64,000 nt of DNA from JAQBGV01 sp032128395 (GCA_032128395.1 JAQBGV010000237.1:1-64000); one strand, 5' to 3'. Counted from the stretch's first letter, positions 24,605 through 33,433 are shown. The notes: generated by a model from the sequence alone, not told the origin. Numbers and translations: made by a program.

Positions 24605-26206
24605 TTGGCCGAGAACGAGGGCGATCATCGCCGCACTGGTCTCGAACCGGTGCAAGAACAGGTGCGAGAACCGAACTCGATCCCGTGGCGCACTCTCGGG
24701 CTGATCCTGCTGCTCGCGCTCGGCCTGCGCGTCGTCTCCGCCTGGCGCTCCGACGTGATCGGCGCGGACTCGTACCGGTTCCTCGCCGCCGCAGACTCCT
24801 TCAGCGACGGAGACTGGCGCGGGGCGGTTCACGATTCCTATCATCCACTGACCGCGCTGCTCATCGCCGGGGTCGATACGGTGCAGCACAGGGTCCTTCC
24901 CGCGACCGCCGACTTCTCGATCGACCAGCGCCGCCGCGAACGGGCGGGCTTCTTCGTCTCCATCGTCGCCGGATTGCTGGTGGTGTGGCTCGCGATCGAT
25001 CTCACCGCGCGGCTCTTTCCCGGCGTCTCCCCGGCGGCGGTAGGGATCCTGGCGGCGGTGCAGCCGTACTTCGTACGCGCTTCCGCGGACATCATGAGCG
25101 ACGCACTGCATCTCGCGTGCTTCGGATGGGCGCTCCGTTCGGGAGTGATCGCACTGTCGGGGACACGCTGGGGTCCGTTCGGAGTGACCGGAGTGGGGGT
25201 CGGCCTCGCCTATCTGACGCGCCCCGAGGGACTCCTACTCCTGCCGGCCATCGGTGGAATGTGGCTGATGGTGCGACCGTGGCCGTGGCGGGTTCTCATC
25301 TCACGCTGCGCGTTCGCGGCTGCCACGGTGGCGCTCCTCATCGTTCCGTACGCGGCGTCGATCGGTTGGCGACTCACCGCGAAGAAGAGCGTCACGGAGT
25401 TCCTGGGGATCGAGAGCGGTCTCCCGCCTGGCGCGGTTCCCGGGGGAGGGGTGGTGCTCGGTGCGGTCGACCTGCCGCTCACCCTCGCTTCGGCGGGGGC
25501 GATCATCACCACCTGGTTCACGACCGCGACCGAGTTGATCGGCGTGCTCGTGTTGGTCGGCTTCACGGTGAGAGTGCGGTCGAAGAGCCACCGCGACACC
25601 GGGCTCTTCCTGTACGGGGCGATTGCGGCCGGACTCTGCGCGCTGCTCATCCGATTGCTGATTCACGTGGAGGATCCCTCGTACCTATCGCGGCGCCACG
25701 TGTTCCTGCTCGTGTTCATGTCGCTCCCCTTCGCCGTAGCCGGCTTGCAGGCGCTCTCCGGTCCGGTTGCGAGCGTCCTTCCGCCCCGTCTTCGCACGAG
25801 CTCGTTCGCGCTCGTTCTCGCCCTGGTCGCCGCCGTGCTCGTTCCGAAGGCCACCGCGGCGCACCGCGCGGACCAGCGAGCGCAGAGAATCGCGGCTGAG
25901 TACATCCTGGAGCACGGGGGACCAGGACAGCGGATCTACACCGATCGAGAGAAGATCGCGTACTACGCGGGGGGACAGCTGCTCCCATTGGGTCCTGGGG
26001 GGCTGGAGGAGCCGTTCCGAAACCTCGCTGCGGAGCACCGCGCGTGGCTCGTCTTCTACCGCGAGCGACTCGGGCCGAGTACGGAGGAGATCGATGGTCG
26101 TCTCGGTGCCTTGGGAGTTGCGCTGACTCCGCACGGTCGCTGGGACGAACGCGCGTCACGTCGGCCGAGGCACCTCGAGTTGTATCTGTACGAGAGGTCC
26201 GACTGA
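24605..26206 (+). CDS. GT39-like integral membrane glycosyltransferase
   Basis: 533 residues with about 11 predicted membrane segments. The first periplasmic loop carries an acidic motif (DVIGADSYRFLAAADSF) and the sequence DSYHPLT, as in the GT-C/PMT_2 (dolichyl-phosphate-mannose-type) family that moves sugars from a lipid carrier to proteins or lipids at the outer face of the inner membrane. The start is a TTG three bases after the upstream stop, with TGGAG ahead of it, so it is co-transcribed with the peptidase gene. Donor and acceptor cannot be told from sequence. Confidence 0.75.
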   Translation: MAENEGDHRRTGLEPVQEQVREPNSIPWRTLGLILLLALGLRVVSAWRSDVIGADSYRFLAAADSFSDGDWRGAVHDSYHPLTALLIAGVDTVQHRVLPATADFSIDQRRRERAGFFVSIVAGLLVVWLAIDLTARLFPGVSPAAVGILAAVQPYFVRASADIMSDALHLACFGWALRSGVIALSGTRWGPFGVTGVGVGLAYLTRPEGLLLLPAIGGMWLMVRPWPWRVLISRCAFAAATVALLIVPYAASIGWRLTAKKSVTEFLGIESGLPPGAVPGGGVVLGAVDLPLTLASAGAIITTWFTTATELIGVLVLVGFTVRVRSKSHRDTGLFLYGAIAAGLCALLIRLLIHVEDPSYLSRRHVFLLVFMSLPFAVAGLQALSGPVASVLPPRLRTSSFALVLALVAAVLVPKATAAHRADQRAQRIAAEYILEHGGPGQRIYTDREKIAYYAGGQLLPLGPGGLEEPFRNLAAEHRAWLVFYRERLGPSTEEIDGRLGALGVALTPHGRWDERASRRPRHLELYLYERSD

Positions 26207-26219
26207 ACAGAGCCGCTGG

Positions 26220-29200
26220 TCAATCCTCGCGCCCCACTCCGAAGTACGTCGCCGCCGGATGATGGAACACCAGCGCCGAGACGCTCGCCTCCGGGTCCAT
26301 CATGTAGCCATCGGTCAATTCGACGCCGATGTGGTCGGCGGGGTGCATCAACCGCCAGAGCTTCGTCTGCTTGCTGAGGTCGGGACAGGCGGGATAGCCG
26401 AACGAGTAGCGCTTGCCGCGATAGCGGGCGCGGAAGAGATCGAGGCGGGAGAGGTCGGCGGGGTCGGGGAATCCCCACGCCGCGCGGGTCTTCGCGTGAA
26501 TCCACTCTGCGAACGCCTCGGCGATCTCGAGGGCGAGAACCTGCAGCGTGTGCGCACGCAGGTACTCCCCGTCCGCGAGCCACGCATTCGCTCTCTCCCG
26601 GACTCCCGAGCCACACGTCGTCACCAGGATCGCAGCTCGGTCGACCGGTTTCCCGTTCCTCGACGGTGCGACGTAGTCGCAGATCGAGTGGTAGGGGGAT
26701 CGCCCTTGGCGCGGGAAGTCGAAAACTTCGTTCCCTCTCTCCGCGGAGTGGAACGTGATCTCGGTGGGAGTGGAGGAGACGAGGAAGAAGCGCCACATCC
26801 CTCGAGGCGTGAGCAGCTTCTCCCGGATGCACTCCTTGAGGAGATCCTTCACCACTCGTTCGAGTTCGAGTGCCTTCGGGTCGCCGCCGGCCCGCTTCTT
26901 CAGGAAGTTCCCGCGCAGGCCGAGGTGTCGGCAGTACAGCATCTGCGGGTTGATGTAGGAGAACAGCTCCTCGAGATCGATCCCGACCTCGATGTGTAGA
27001 TCGAGATCAGGGGCCGGGGGGAGGCTCTCGAGAACGGGAACCTCGGGGGAGCGCTCGGGAAGGGTGGCGGTCGCGACCGCCGTTTGCGTCATCGTGCTCC
27101 CACCCCGCACCAGTCGGGCCTGGTCACGGCGTACTTCTTCGATGAACGCGGGGGCAGAGTCCGGCGAGAAGAGGGCGTTCGCGATCGCTAGGCCTTTCAT
27201 CGCGTCCTTCGCGTACACCACCAATGCATCGGTCGCTGCGGCGATGCGGTTCGCGGTGAAGCGTTCCGAGAGCGCCGCTCCGCCGACGAGGATCGGAACG
27301 TCGATCCCCGCGCGCGAGAGATCCTCCACGGTGACGACCATCTGCTGTGCCGACTTGACGAGCAGACCGGAGAGCCCGATCGCGTCGGGGCGATGCTCGA
27401 GCGCCGCTTCGATCAGCGCGGCCGGGGGCACCTTGATCCCCAGGTTGATCACCTTGTACCCATTGTTCGAGAGGATGATCTGCACCAGGTTCTTACCGAT
27501 GTCGTGGACGTCTCCCTTGACCGTGGCCAGGAGCACTTTGCCGCGAGAAGCGGTCTCGTGCCGTTCCATCTTCGGTTCGAGGAACGCGACCGCCGCCTTC
27601 ATCGCCTCCGCGCTCTGGAGGACCTCGGCGACGATCAGTTCGTTGGCGTTGAAGAGCCGTCCGACCTCCGCCATCCCGGCCATCAATGGCCCGTTGATCA
27701 CTTCGAGGGGTCGGTCCCCGCGGTCGAGGCAGATCTGGAGCCCCTCGATGAGACCTTCCTTCGTCCCATCGATAACGTTCCTCGCCAGCCGCTCGTCGAT
27801 GGGGAGGTCGAGGAGAGGAGAGCGCTCCGCTACCTTCGTCGATCGACCGCGGAAGTGCTCGGCGAACGCGTTGATCGGGTCGTCGCTCCGCTGGTAGATC
27901 AAGTCTTCGCAGAGCCGCCGTTCCTCTTTCGGGATCGCGGCGTAGCGCTCGAGTTTCTCGGAGTTCACGATCGCCATCGCGAGGCCGGCCTGTACGCAGT
28001 GGTACAGGAAGACGCTGTTCAGCACCTCGCGCCCCGCGGGGGGGAGGCCGAAGGAGACGTTCGAGATTCCGAGGATCGTGTGGCACTGGGGCAACCGATC
28101 GACGATCGCGCGGACCCCCTCGATCGTCTCCGCCGCGGACGCAGTGTACTTCGTGTCCCCGGTCCCGACCGGGAAGACGAGCGGATCGAAAATGATGTCC
28201 CCGGGTGCGATCCCGTACTTCTGGGTCAGGAGCTCGTAGCTCCTCTCGGCGATGGCGAGCTTCCTCTGCCGCGTGATCGCCATGCCGTCTTCGGGATCTT
28301 CATCGATGCAACCGACGACCAGCGCTGCGCCGTAGCGCCGGGCGAGCGGAACGACCAGCTCGAACCGCTCCTCCCCATCCTCGAGGTTGATCGAGTTGAT
28401 GATCGACTTCCCCTGGGCGAGCTCGAGGGCGGCCTCGATCACCGTGGCGTCGGTGGAGTCGATCATCAGCGGCAACTTGACCATGCGGGTGACGAGCGAG
28501 AGGAAGCGGACCATGTCTTCGTGCTCGTCACGATCGGGGTCCGCCATGCAGACGTCGAGAATGTGGGCGCCCCCGCGTCCCTGTGCGCGGCCGATCTCCG
28601 CGCCCCGCTCGTAGTCCCCGCGCTTGATGAGATTCTTGAACCGCCGACTCCCGATGACGTTCGTTCGTTCCCCGACGATCAGCGGATAGCTCCCCTTCTC
28701 GATGACGAGCGCATCGATTCCGCTGACGACAGAGCGAGTCTTCGGCTCGAACTTGCGGGGAGCGAGACCCTCGACCGTGGCCACGATCGCCGCGATGTGC
28801 GCCGGCGTCGTGCCGCAGCAGCCGCCGACGAGGTTCAACCACCCCGATTCGGCGAAGTGACGGAGCGTCTTCGAGAGGATTTCGGGGGTCTCCTCGTACT
28901 GTCCGTCATGGTCGGGGAGGCCCGCGTTCGGATAACACGAGACGGGAAAAGGACTGATCTCCGACATGGTGCGCAGGTGGTCGGTCATGAACCGTGGCCC
29001 CGTGGCGCAGTTCAGTCCGACGAAGAGAGGTCGGATGTGTTCGATGGCGGCGTGGAACGCCTCGACCCCCTGGCCGGCGAGCATCGTGCCCATCGGTTCG
29101 ATCGTCTGAGACAGCCCGATCGGCCGCTCGATGCCGGTGTCCTGGTACGCATCGAGAATGCCGAGGTACCCTGCCTTGAGGTTCGAGGTGTCCTGCACCG

Positions 29201-29687
29201 TTTCGAGGACGAGCACGTCGACCCCCCCGCGGAGCAGCCCGCGCGCCTGCACGCGATAGTGCTCGCGCATCTCGGCGAAGGAGAGCCCGCCGGTAACGGT
29301 CAGGGTGCGGGTGGTCGGTCCCATCGAACCGAGGACCCATCGCGGCCAGTCCGCGGCGGAGAACTCATCGGCGGTCTCCCGGGCGATCACCGCGGCGAGG
29401 CGGTTCAACTCTTCCGCAGCATCGGCGAGCCCGTACTCGGCGAGGACGAGGGGGGTCGCGCCGAACGTGTTCGTCTCGGTGCAATCCGCGCCCGCCGCAA
29501 AATATTCGCGATGGATCTCGCGGATGACATCGGGGCACGTTCGGACGAGGTTCTCGTTGCAGCCGGCGAGCTCTTCCCCACCGAAGTCCTCGGAGGTGAG
29601 CGATCGATCCTGGATCGCAGTCCCCATCGCCCCGTCGATGACGAGGATGCGGCGGGCGAGCGCGTCGAGGAAGAGTTCGGAGATCAC
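26220..29687 (-). CDS. metH: Cobalamin-dependent methionine synthase
   Basis: 1155 residues, full length for MetH. Domains in order: homocysteine S-methyltransferase (N terminus ILVIDGAMGTAIQ; zinc Cys in VGLNCATG and VGGCCGTTP), pterin-binding domain (VGERTNVIGS), B12 cap and B12-binding domain with the DVHDIGKN motif, and a C-terminal AdoMet activation domain (GKRYSFGYPACPDLS, HPAATYFGVG). It transfers methyl from 5-methyl-THF to homocysteine through methylcobalamin. The start is GTG 29687, where homology begins; no strong ribosome site is visible. The frame continues upstream to 29933 but overlaps the next gene. No cobalamin riboswitch was recognised. Confidence 0.95.
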   Translation of the reverse strand: MISELFLDALARRILVIDGAMGTAIQDRSLTSEDFGGEELAGCNENLVRTCPDVIREIHREYFAAGADCTETNTFGATPLVLAEYGLADAAEELNRLAAVIARETADEFSAADWPRWVLGSMGPTTRTLTVTGGLSFAEMREHYRVQARGLLRGGVDVLVLETVQDTSNLKAGYLGILDAYQDTGIERPIGLSQTIEPMGTMLAGQGVEAFHAAIEHIRPLFVGLNCATGPRFMTDHLRTMSEISPFPVSCYPNAGLPDHDGQYEETPEILSKTLRHFAESGWLNLVGGCCGTTPAHIAAIVATVEGLAPRKFEPKTRSVVSGIDALVIEKGSYPLIVGERTNVIGSRRFKNLIKRGDYERGAEIGRAQGRGGAHILDVCMADPDRDEHEDMVRFLSLVTRMVKLPLMIDSTDATVIEAALELAQGKSIINSINLEDGEERFELVVPLARRYGAALVVGCIDEDPEDGMAITRQRKLAIAERSYELLTQKYGIAPGDIIFDPLVFPVGTGDTKYTASAAETIEGVRAIVDRLPQCHTILGISNVSFGLPPAGREVLNSVFLYHCVQAGLAMAIVNSEKLERYAAIPKEERRLCEDLIYQRSDDPINAFAEHFRGRSTKVAERSPLLDLPIDERLARNVIDGTKEGLIEGLQICLDRGDRPLEVINGPLMAGMAEVGRLFNANELIVAEVLQSAEAMKAAVAFLEPKMERHETASRGKVLLATVKGDVHDIGKNLVQIILSNNGYKVINLGIKVPPAALIEAALEHRPDAIGLSGLLVKSAQQMVVTVEDLSRAGIDVPILVGGAALSERFTANRIAAATDALVVYAKDAMKGLAIANALFSPDSAPAFIEEVRRDQARLVRGGSTMTQTAVATATLPERSPEVPVLESLPPAPDLDLHIEVGIDLEELFSYINPQMLYCRHLGLRGNFLKKRAGGDPKALELERVVKDLLKECIREKLLTPRGMWRFFLVSSTPTEITFHSAERGNEVFDFPRQGRSPYHSICDYVAPSRNGKPVDRAAILVTTCGSGVRERANAWLADGEYLRAHTLQVLALEIAEAFAEWIHAKTRAAWGFPDPADLSRLDLFRARYRGKRYSFGYPACPDLSKQTKLWRLMHPADHIGVELTDGYMMDPEASVSALVFHHPAATYFGVGRED

Positions 29688-29737
29688 GGCAGCCGATTCG
29701 GGTCTTTGGGCGGAGGAGCGCGAGTCAACGAACGACC

Positions 29738-30064
29738 TCAAACGCCCTGCTTCCGGAGCTTCTTCACCTCGTGGATGATGTCCTTGTACAAGGCGAAGTA
29801 GGCGCTCTCCTTCGGGTCCCCGTAGGTGATTGCGTTTCGGGAACTCTGGTTGATCTCTTCGACCTGGGCTCGGTTCCACCCCTTCGACAACCCGTCGAGC
29901 TGGGTGAAGAGCCTCCGAGTCCGATCGAGCCACTTCGCCAGGTTCGGGGTCCCGGAGGAGCCCCCGTGTTCCTCGGCGTCCCCGTCGAATTCCGCGGAGA
30001 CTCCCTCGATGAGGATCTTCGCTTGCTCGACCACCAGCTTCCGGTATCCGGACTTTTCCGCCAT
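29738..30064 (-). CDS. Hypothetical protein, about 108 residues
   Basis: A charged, soluble, helical protein (MAEKSGYRKLVVEQAKILIEG...). The ATG at 30064 has GAGGAGG five bases upstream, a strong start signal that overrides the longer frame. I do not recognise the family. It lies 50 bases before metH on the same strand and may be co-transcribed with it. Confidence 0.65.
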   Translation of the reverse strand: MAEKSGYRKLVVEQAKILIEGVSAEFDGDAEEHGGSSGTPNLAKWLDRTRRLFTQLDGLSKGWNRAQVEEINQSSRNAITYGDPKESAYFALYKDIIHEVKKLRKQGV

Positions 30065-30143
30065 CGGGCCTCCTCGGAGCATGGACTCGGTGAGGATAGG
30101 GGCGGGAAGGCGAGGCGACAAGCGTGCGCGAGGCGGAATCGAC

Positions 30144-30629
30144 TTATTCCTCGATCTTCAGAGCGCGTTCGATCCGGTCGAGGCGGCGCAGCTCCTCGGC
30201 GCGCCCTTCCTCGAGCTCGCGTAATCGGTCTCCGAGATCGGCGATCCGCCGGCCGTCGTCGATTCCCGCTTGCTCGAGCGACTCGAGCCGGGTGCGCACC
30301 CGCTCGAGTTCGGATTCGAGCTCGGCGACGTGTTCGAGGCCTCCTTCGGCCTCCTGAAGTCGAGTCTCCAATTCGCGGGAGGTCTGCTCGAGGGCGGAGA
30401 ACTGCTCCTCGCGGGTGGCGTCGCGCGCTCGGAGCATTTCGATGGCAACGCGATTCTCTTCGATTCTCGCGCCGAATTTCGTCGTCACTTGCTCTTGTCG
30501 GTCCAAGCGTACCCCGGCCTCGTCGATCGCTCGGTCGAGGCGGGAATCCTGAGATCCGAGCCAGAACCCGAGCGCGATGAGACCGACGAGGACGACGATG
30601 AAGCTGGAGCGTTCGAGGGTCCGGAGAAT
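30144..30629 (-). CDS. Membrane-anchored coiled-coil protein with a probable ATT start
   Basis: 161 residues: one N-terminal membrane segment (FIVVLVGLIALGFWLGS) then an uninterrupted Glu/Arg/Leu-rich coiled coil to the end. No ATG, GTG or TTG lies at a sensible position. Instead, an exceptionally strong GGAGGAGAGGAG (30647-30636) sits six bases before an in-frame ATT at 30629, which would start the chain (M)LRTLERSSFIVV. TTG at 30701 or ATG at 30875 are alternatives, the latter overlapping the next gene and adding an Arg-rich non-natural-looking leader. Function is unknown; it may tether or space membrane complexes. Confidence 0.6.
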   Translation of the reverse strand: MLRTLERSSFIVVLVGLIALGFWLGSQDSRLDRAIDEAGVRLDRQEQVTTKFGARIEENRVAIEMLRARDATREEQFSALEQTSRELETRLQEAEGGLEHVAELESELERVRTRLESLEQAGIDDGRRIADLGDRLRELEEGRAEELRRLDRIERALKIEE

Positions 30630-30810
30630 CGGGGTCTCCTCTCCTCCCGGGGCGAGCGGGTGGCGGAGAGGAATTCGAACCGACCGCGCTCGGCAGAGCA
30701 ATGCCGGTTCTGGAGACGGTGCGTCCCCGGAGACTCCAGCGAGGGCCTCTCGCCGCGCATCCCCAGGGACGCACCTCCTGGCTTCCGGTGCGAGCAGAAC
30801 GAGCGATGCG

Positions 30811-31896
30811 CTAGTTCTCGATCGTTGCCTTCTTGTACTCGCCGAGGAACGCACGCTCGGGCTTGTGTCCAGCACTCATGCGGTCCATCGAGACCTTCCG
30901 AATCGCGCCGGTCTCGTCGAGATGCATGGTGCCGCGGGTCGCCTCTGGCTGTCCGGCTTGGACGCGGGCCTGGGTCGTGACGAGCTGCGCCTCTCCGACG
31001 AAGCGAAGCTCTTGGATCGAGGTCTCTCCCATGTTGTTGAGATAGAACTCCCGGTAGCACTCGAGCGTGGGGTCCCAGATCAGATAGGAGAGTCCCTCGT
31101 AGGTAAAGACCCCCTCGGGCCCGACGGACGGATCGCCCAGCATGTGCATCTGGATCGCGGCGCCGCCGAAGATCGACTGGATCGACTCCCTGCCCGAGAT
31201 CTTCATCGGCTCCATCCCAGGCATCATGCTGAACTCGCCCGTCATGGAGTAATCCCCTGCCATCCCCGAGAGCTTCTTCATCGCCGGAGACTCGGGCGTT
31301 CCGGGCATGAATGCCGCGGACCACTCCTGCGCGCTGATCTCGTACCCCTGCTTGCACTTCTTGCTCGTGCCCTCGACGATGGTCTCGAACGCTTTCGCTC
31401 CCGTTGCCCCTTGCCACAAGAAGCTCTGCTGGTCGCCGTCGAACGTCGTGATGCTTCGGTTGACGGTCGGTACGCCGGCCTCGGTCGTGGTCGCAAGGAC
31501 GACGAGGGTCGAGTCGTCGATCCACGAAACCGTGTCGCTCACCTCGAGTTCGCCGGTGTTCCCGATGCTGTACGAGACGAGTTTCTTGAGGCCGGGATCC
31601 CACCCGTAGAAGGAGCGAAAGACCATCGCGGGCATCTCTGGCCCGAACTCGACTTTCATTTCCGACTGGATGAACTGGTTCGCCAGAACGGGTTTGACCG
31701 TGGTCTTCGAGGTCCACGGCATCGGGGCGGGCATCCCCGGCATCTTCACGCTCCCGGAGCCTTCCCAATTCCCGATCGATGTCTCGAACTTTGCAAGCTC
31801 GGGGGCCAGCCGGACATTCGCCCCTTCGCTTTGAGCGTGAGCGATGGCAGGAATCCCGAGAGTGAGAACGGCGAGACAGGCCACGAGTGTGCGCAT
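30811..31896 (-). CDS. Secreted duplicated DUF1579-like protein
   Basis: 361 residues. A cleavable signal peptide (MRTLVACLAVLTLGIPAIAHAQ) is followed by two related halves, each starting with an A-x-x-K-(F/L)-x-x-x-x-G-(N/D)-(W/Y) block and Met/Pro-rich strands (GSVKMPGMPAPM, FSMMPGMEPM), ending in Tyr/Leu-rich beta segments. This resembles DUF1579 lipocalin-like proteins, here tandemly duplicated. No catalytic motif is visible. It is probably periplasmic. Confidence 0.7.
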   Translation of the reverse strand: MRTLVACLAVLTLGIPAIAHAQSEGANVRLAPELAKFETSIGNWEGSGSVKMPGMPAPMPWTSKTTVKPVLANQFIQSEMKVEFGPEMPAMVFRSFYGWDPGLKKLVSYSIGNTGELEVSDTVSWIDDSTLVVLATTTEAGVPTVNRSITTFDGDQQSFLWQGATGAKAFETIVEGTSKKCKQGYEISAQEWSAAFMPGTPESPAMKKLSGMAGDYSMTGEFSMMPGMEPMKISGRESIQSIFGGAAIQMHMLGDPSVGPEGVFTYEGLSYLIWDPTLECYREFYLNNMGETSIQELRFVGEAQLVTTQARVQAGQPEATRGTMHLDETGAIRKVSMDRMSAGHKPERAFLGEYKKATIEN

Positions 31897-32024
31897 GACA
31901 CGACCTCTTTCATGTGTTGGCGGGGCTGTGAGGGATGACGATCAGCCGAGATTCTGCCCGCTCGACCCGGGGAGCGCCAGCGGCGAGGCGGCAGGGTTCA
32001 GCCAACAAACGGGCGGTGAAGAGT

Positions 32025-32080
32025 GTCTCAACGCCGCCAGGGGTTGAACCAAGAGTCTCAACGCCGCCAGGGGTTGAACC
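32025..32080 (+). repeat. Two direct 26-bp repeats ahead of the Shedu gene
   Basis: GTCTCAACGCCGCCAGGGGT followed by TGAACC occurs exactly twice, at 32025-32050 and 32055-32080, separated by only 4 bases. Each copy has imperfect dyad symmetry (GTCTCAAC against GTTGAACC). The second copy ends 58 bases before the Shedu start. The spacer is far too short for a CRISPR array; an operator, a recombinase site or a simple duplication are possible. Confidence 0.8.
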
Positions 32081-32138
32081 TGCACTTCTTCTCCCTCACC
32101 CTCCCGGCAAGGAGTACACGTTCCCAGGACCCACTATC

Positions 32139-33023
32139 GTGGACACGTGGATTGCGGATGACACCAGGTTCGTCCACATCAAAGGGGATGGTGGGATCGA
32201 AACGTGCCCGTGGGGGAACCCACGAAAGGTGATTGTCGAGCGCCGTTCACACGGATTTGTTGAGAATTACGGGTTCCGCAGGGTATATCCGGATGGGGTG
32301 ATTGCGGAAGAAACATTCCAGTTGCTGGAAGTCTTCGGCTCTACAAACCCAGATGACTTCACCCCGCAGAGAGCGCGCCAACGTGCAGAGGCGTATGCGA
32401 CGCATTGGGCGCTCAGCATCATCACGCATGACTCCATCCGCACTGCGACGGAAGTCGGAGGCGCGATCGATGCGTTTCGTCAAGAGGTCAACAACCCAAG
32501 AGCGAGAGAGGAAGACCTCGAGAAGTGCCTTGATGCGCACCCGTGGATGTTGGAGCGGGCTCTTTCGTGTGCGCAGTACCACTCTCAGGTGAGCATACCA
32601 GAGGAACTAATGTCGCGGAGTGACCAGGGTATCCGTCCCGACAAACTCGTGGTGCGCCACGATGGACTTGTCGATGTACTTGATCTCAAGAAGGCGACCG
32701 TCCGTCTCGTTGTGGGTCGGAAAAACCGGCGGAAAGCTTCCGCGCACGTGTCAGAAGCCGAAGCGCAGATCGACACCTACATTCGCCTGCTTGAGGAGCC
32801 GAATGTGCGGGATTACTTGGCCAACCTGGGGATTCGAGTGCTGCGTCCTCGTGGCCTGCTGGTCATGGGAAGGCGTCCAGCCCACTTGGACGATTGGGAG
32901 GATGTACGAAGCAGACTCGGTGTGTTGATCTACACCTACGACGATGTACTGGACGAACTCGACCGTCTGCTCGGGTGGCTCGTCACCATGGAGGGCAGAA
33001 GTCCACACGATACGCAGCTATGA
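32139..33023 (+). CDS. sduA: Shedu-type (DUF4263) antiphage nuclease
   Basis: 294 residues from GTG 32139, which has AGGA (32126-32129) nine bases upstream; longer frames to 31935 run through the direct repeats and look non-coding. Residues about 120-285 carry the DUF4263 features: EEDLEKCLDAHPWMLE, a PD-(D/E)xK-type core with Asp168 (RPD) and Asp182-Leu-Lys184, Gln210 and Tyr214 (QIDTY), RPRGLLVMG and TYDDVL. Shedu proteins defend against phage as single-gene nucleases. Residues 1-120 form an unrecognised N-terminal domain, the part that varies and may sense the trigger. GC content is visibly lower than in neighbours, pointing to horizontal transfer. Confidence 0.82.
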   Translation: MDTWIADDTRFVHIKGDGGIETCPWGNPRKVIVERRSHGFVENYGFRRVYPDGVIAEETFQLLEVFGSTNPDDFTPQRARQRAEAYATHWALSIITHDSIRTATEVGGAIDAFRQEVNNPRAREEDLEKCLDAHPWMLERALSCAQYHSQVSIPEELMSRSDQGIRPDKLVVRHDGLVDVLDLKKATVRLVVGRKNRRKASAHVSEAEAQIDTYIRLLEEPNVRDYLANLGIRVLRPRGLLVMGRRPAHLDDWEDVRSRLGVLIYTYDDVLDELDRLLGWLVTMEGRSPHDTQL

Positions 33024-33045
33024 GACGTTCTCACTCGCCGTGAAT

Positions 33046-33068
33046 GCACCGGTCTTTCGCACCGGTGC
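33046..33068. terminator. Hairpin between convergent reading frames
   Basis: GCACCGGT (33046-33053) pairs perfectly with ACCGGTGC (33061-33068) around a 7-base loop. It lies 22 bases after the Shedu stop and directly after the stop of a small minus-strand frame (33070), so it could terminate both. There is no T-tract. Confidence 0.5.
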
Positions 33069-33069
33069 G

Positions 33070-33282
33070 CTAGTTGTCTCGCCGGACGTTCGCGGAGGTT
33101 GAGATCCCCTCTGGGAGGATCTTGAGGTCTTCAAGGTGGTTTCTCAGGGGTTCTCGAAAACCGGTGCTTTCGCGTGACTCTGCCTCTGGCTCTGCCAGAT
33201 GCCAGGCTCTCCATGTCACTATCTGGCGTTCTCTGGCACTGGCCGAGTCAGAAGCCTCAGAAGTGAGAATCTCGCGTGACAC
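33070..33282 (-). other. Possible small gene or gene remnant next to tRNA-Ser
   Basis: A 70-residue frame from GTG 33282 (VSREILTSEASDSASARE...) ends against the 33046-33068 hairpin. The frame stays open through the tRNA, so its true start, if any, is unknown. Composition resembles the Shedu region. It could be the tail of an integrase or cargo gene lost from the island, or chance. I see no family match. Confidence 0.25.
33152..33185 (-). other. Partial copy of tRNA-Ser (5' half)
   Basis: On the plus strand AAAACCGGTGC, then TTCG, then ACTCTGCC match the intact tRNA-Ser at 33368-33394 with one substitution and a short mismatched block. The fragment covers the D arm and anticodon stem-loop in the same orientation, about 170 bases from the real gene. 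This is what an attachment-site remnant looks like. Confidence 0.6.
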
Positions 33283-33317
33283 GGCGACATAGGGTGCCAG
33301 AGAGTGCCAGGAAATGA

Positions 33318-33402
33318 CGGTGGGGGTGGGATTCGAACCCACGGAAGCTCGCGCTTCGCCGGTTTTCAAAACCGGTGCATTCGACCACTCTGCCACCCCA
33401 CC
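33318..33402 (-). tRNA. tRNA-Ser (anticodon TGA)
   Basis: All arms can be drawn: acceptor GGTGGGG/CCCCACC (33402-33396 with 33325-33319), D stem GCA/TGC, anticodon stem CCGGT/ACCGG around TTTGAAA with anticodon TGA, long variable arm GAAGC-GCGA-GCTTC typical of serine tRNAs, T arm GTGGG-TTCGAAT-CCCAC, and discriminator G. The CCA end is not encoded. It reads UCA-type serine codons. Confidence 0.95.
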
Positions 33403-33433
33403 CGTGTGTCTTCCGCAGGCAGAGGAGGGGAGA

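Noticed and set aside
32025..32080. CRISPR array
   Set aside because: Two repeats with a 4-base spacer; no spacer-length interval, no further copies and no cas genes.
31935..32138. Extended N terminus of the Shedu protein through the direct repeats
   Set aside because: The extra segment is Arg/Ser/Pro-rich, encodes the repeat twice (VSTPPGVEP) and lacks a ribosome site, while GTG 32139 has AGGA at good spacing.
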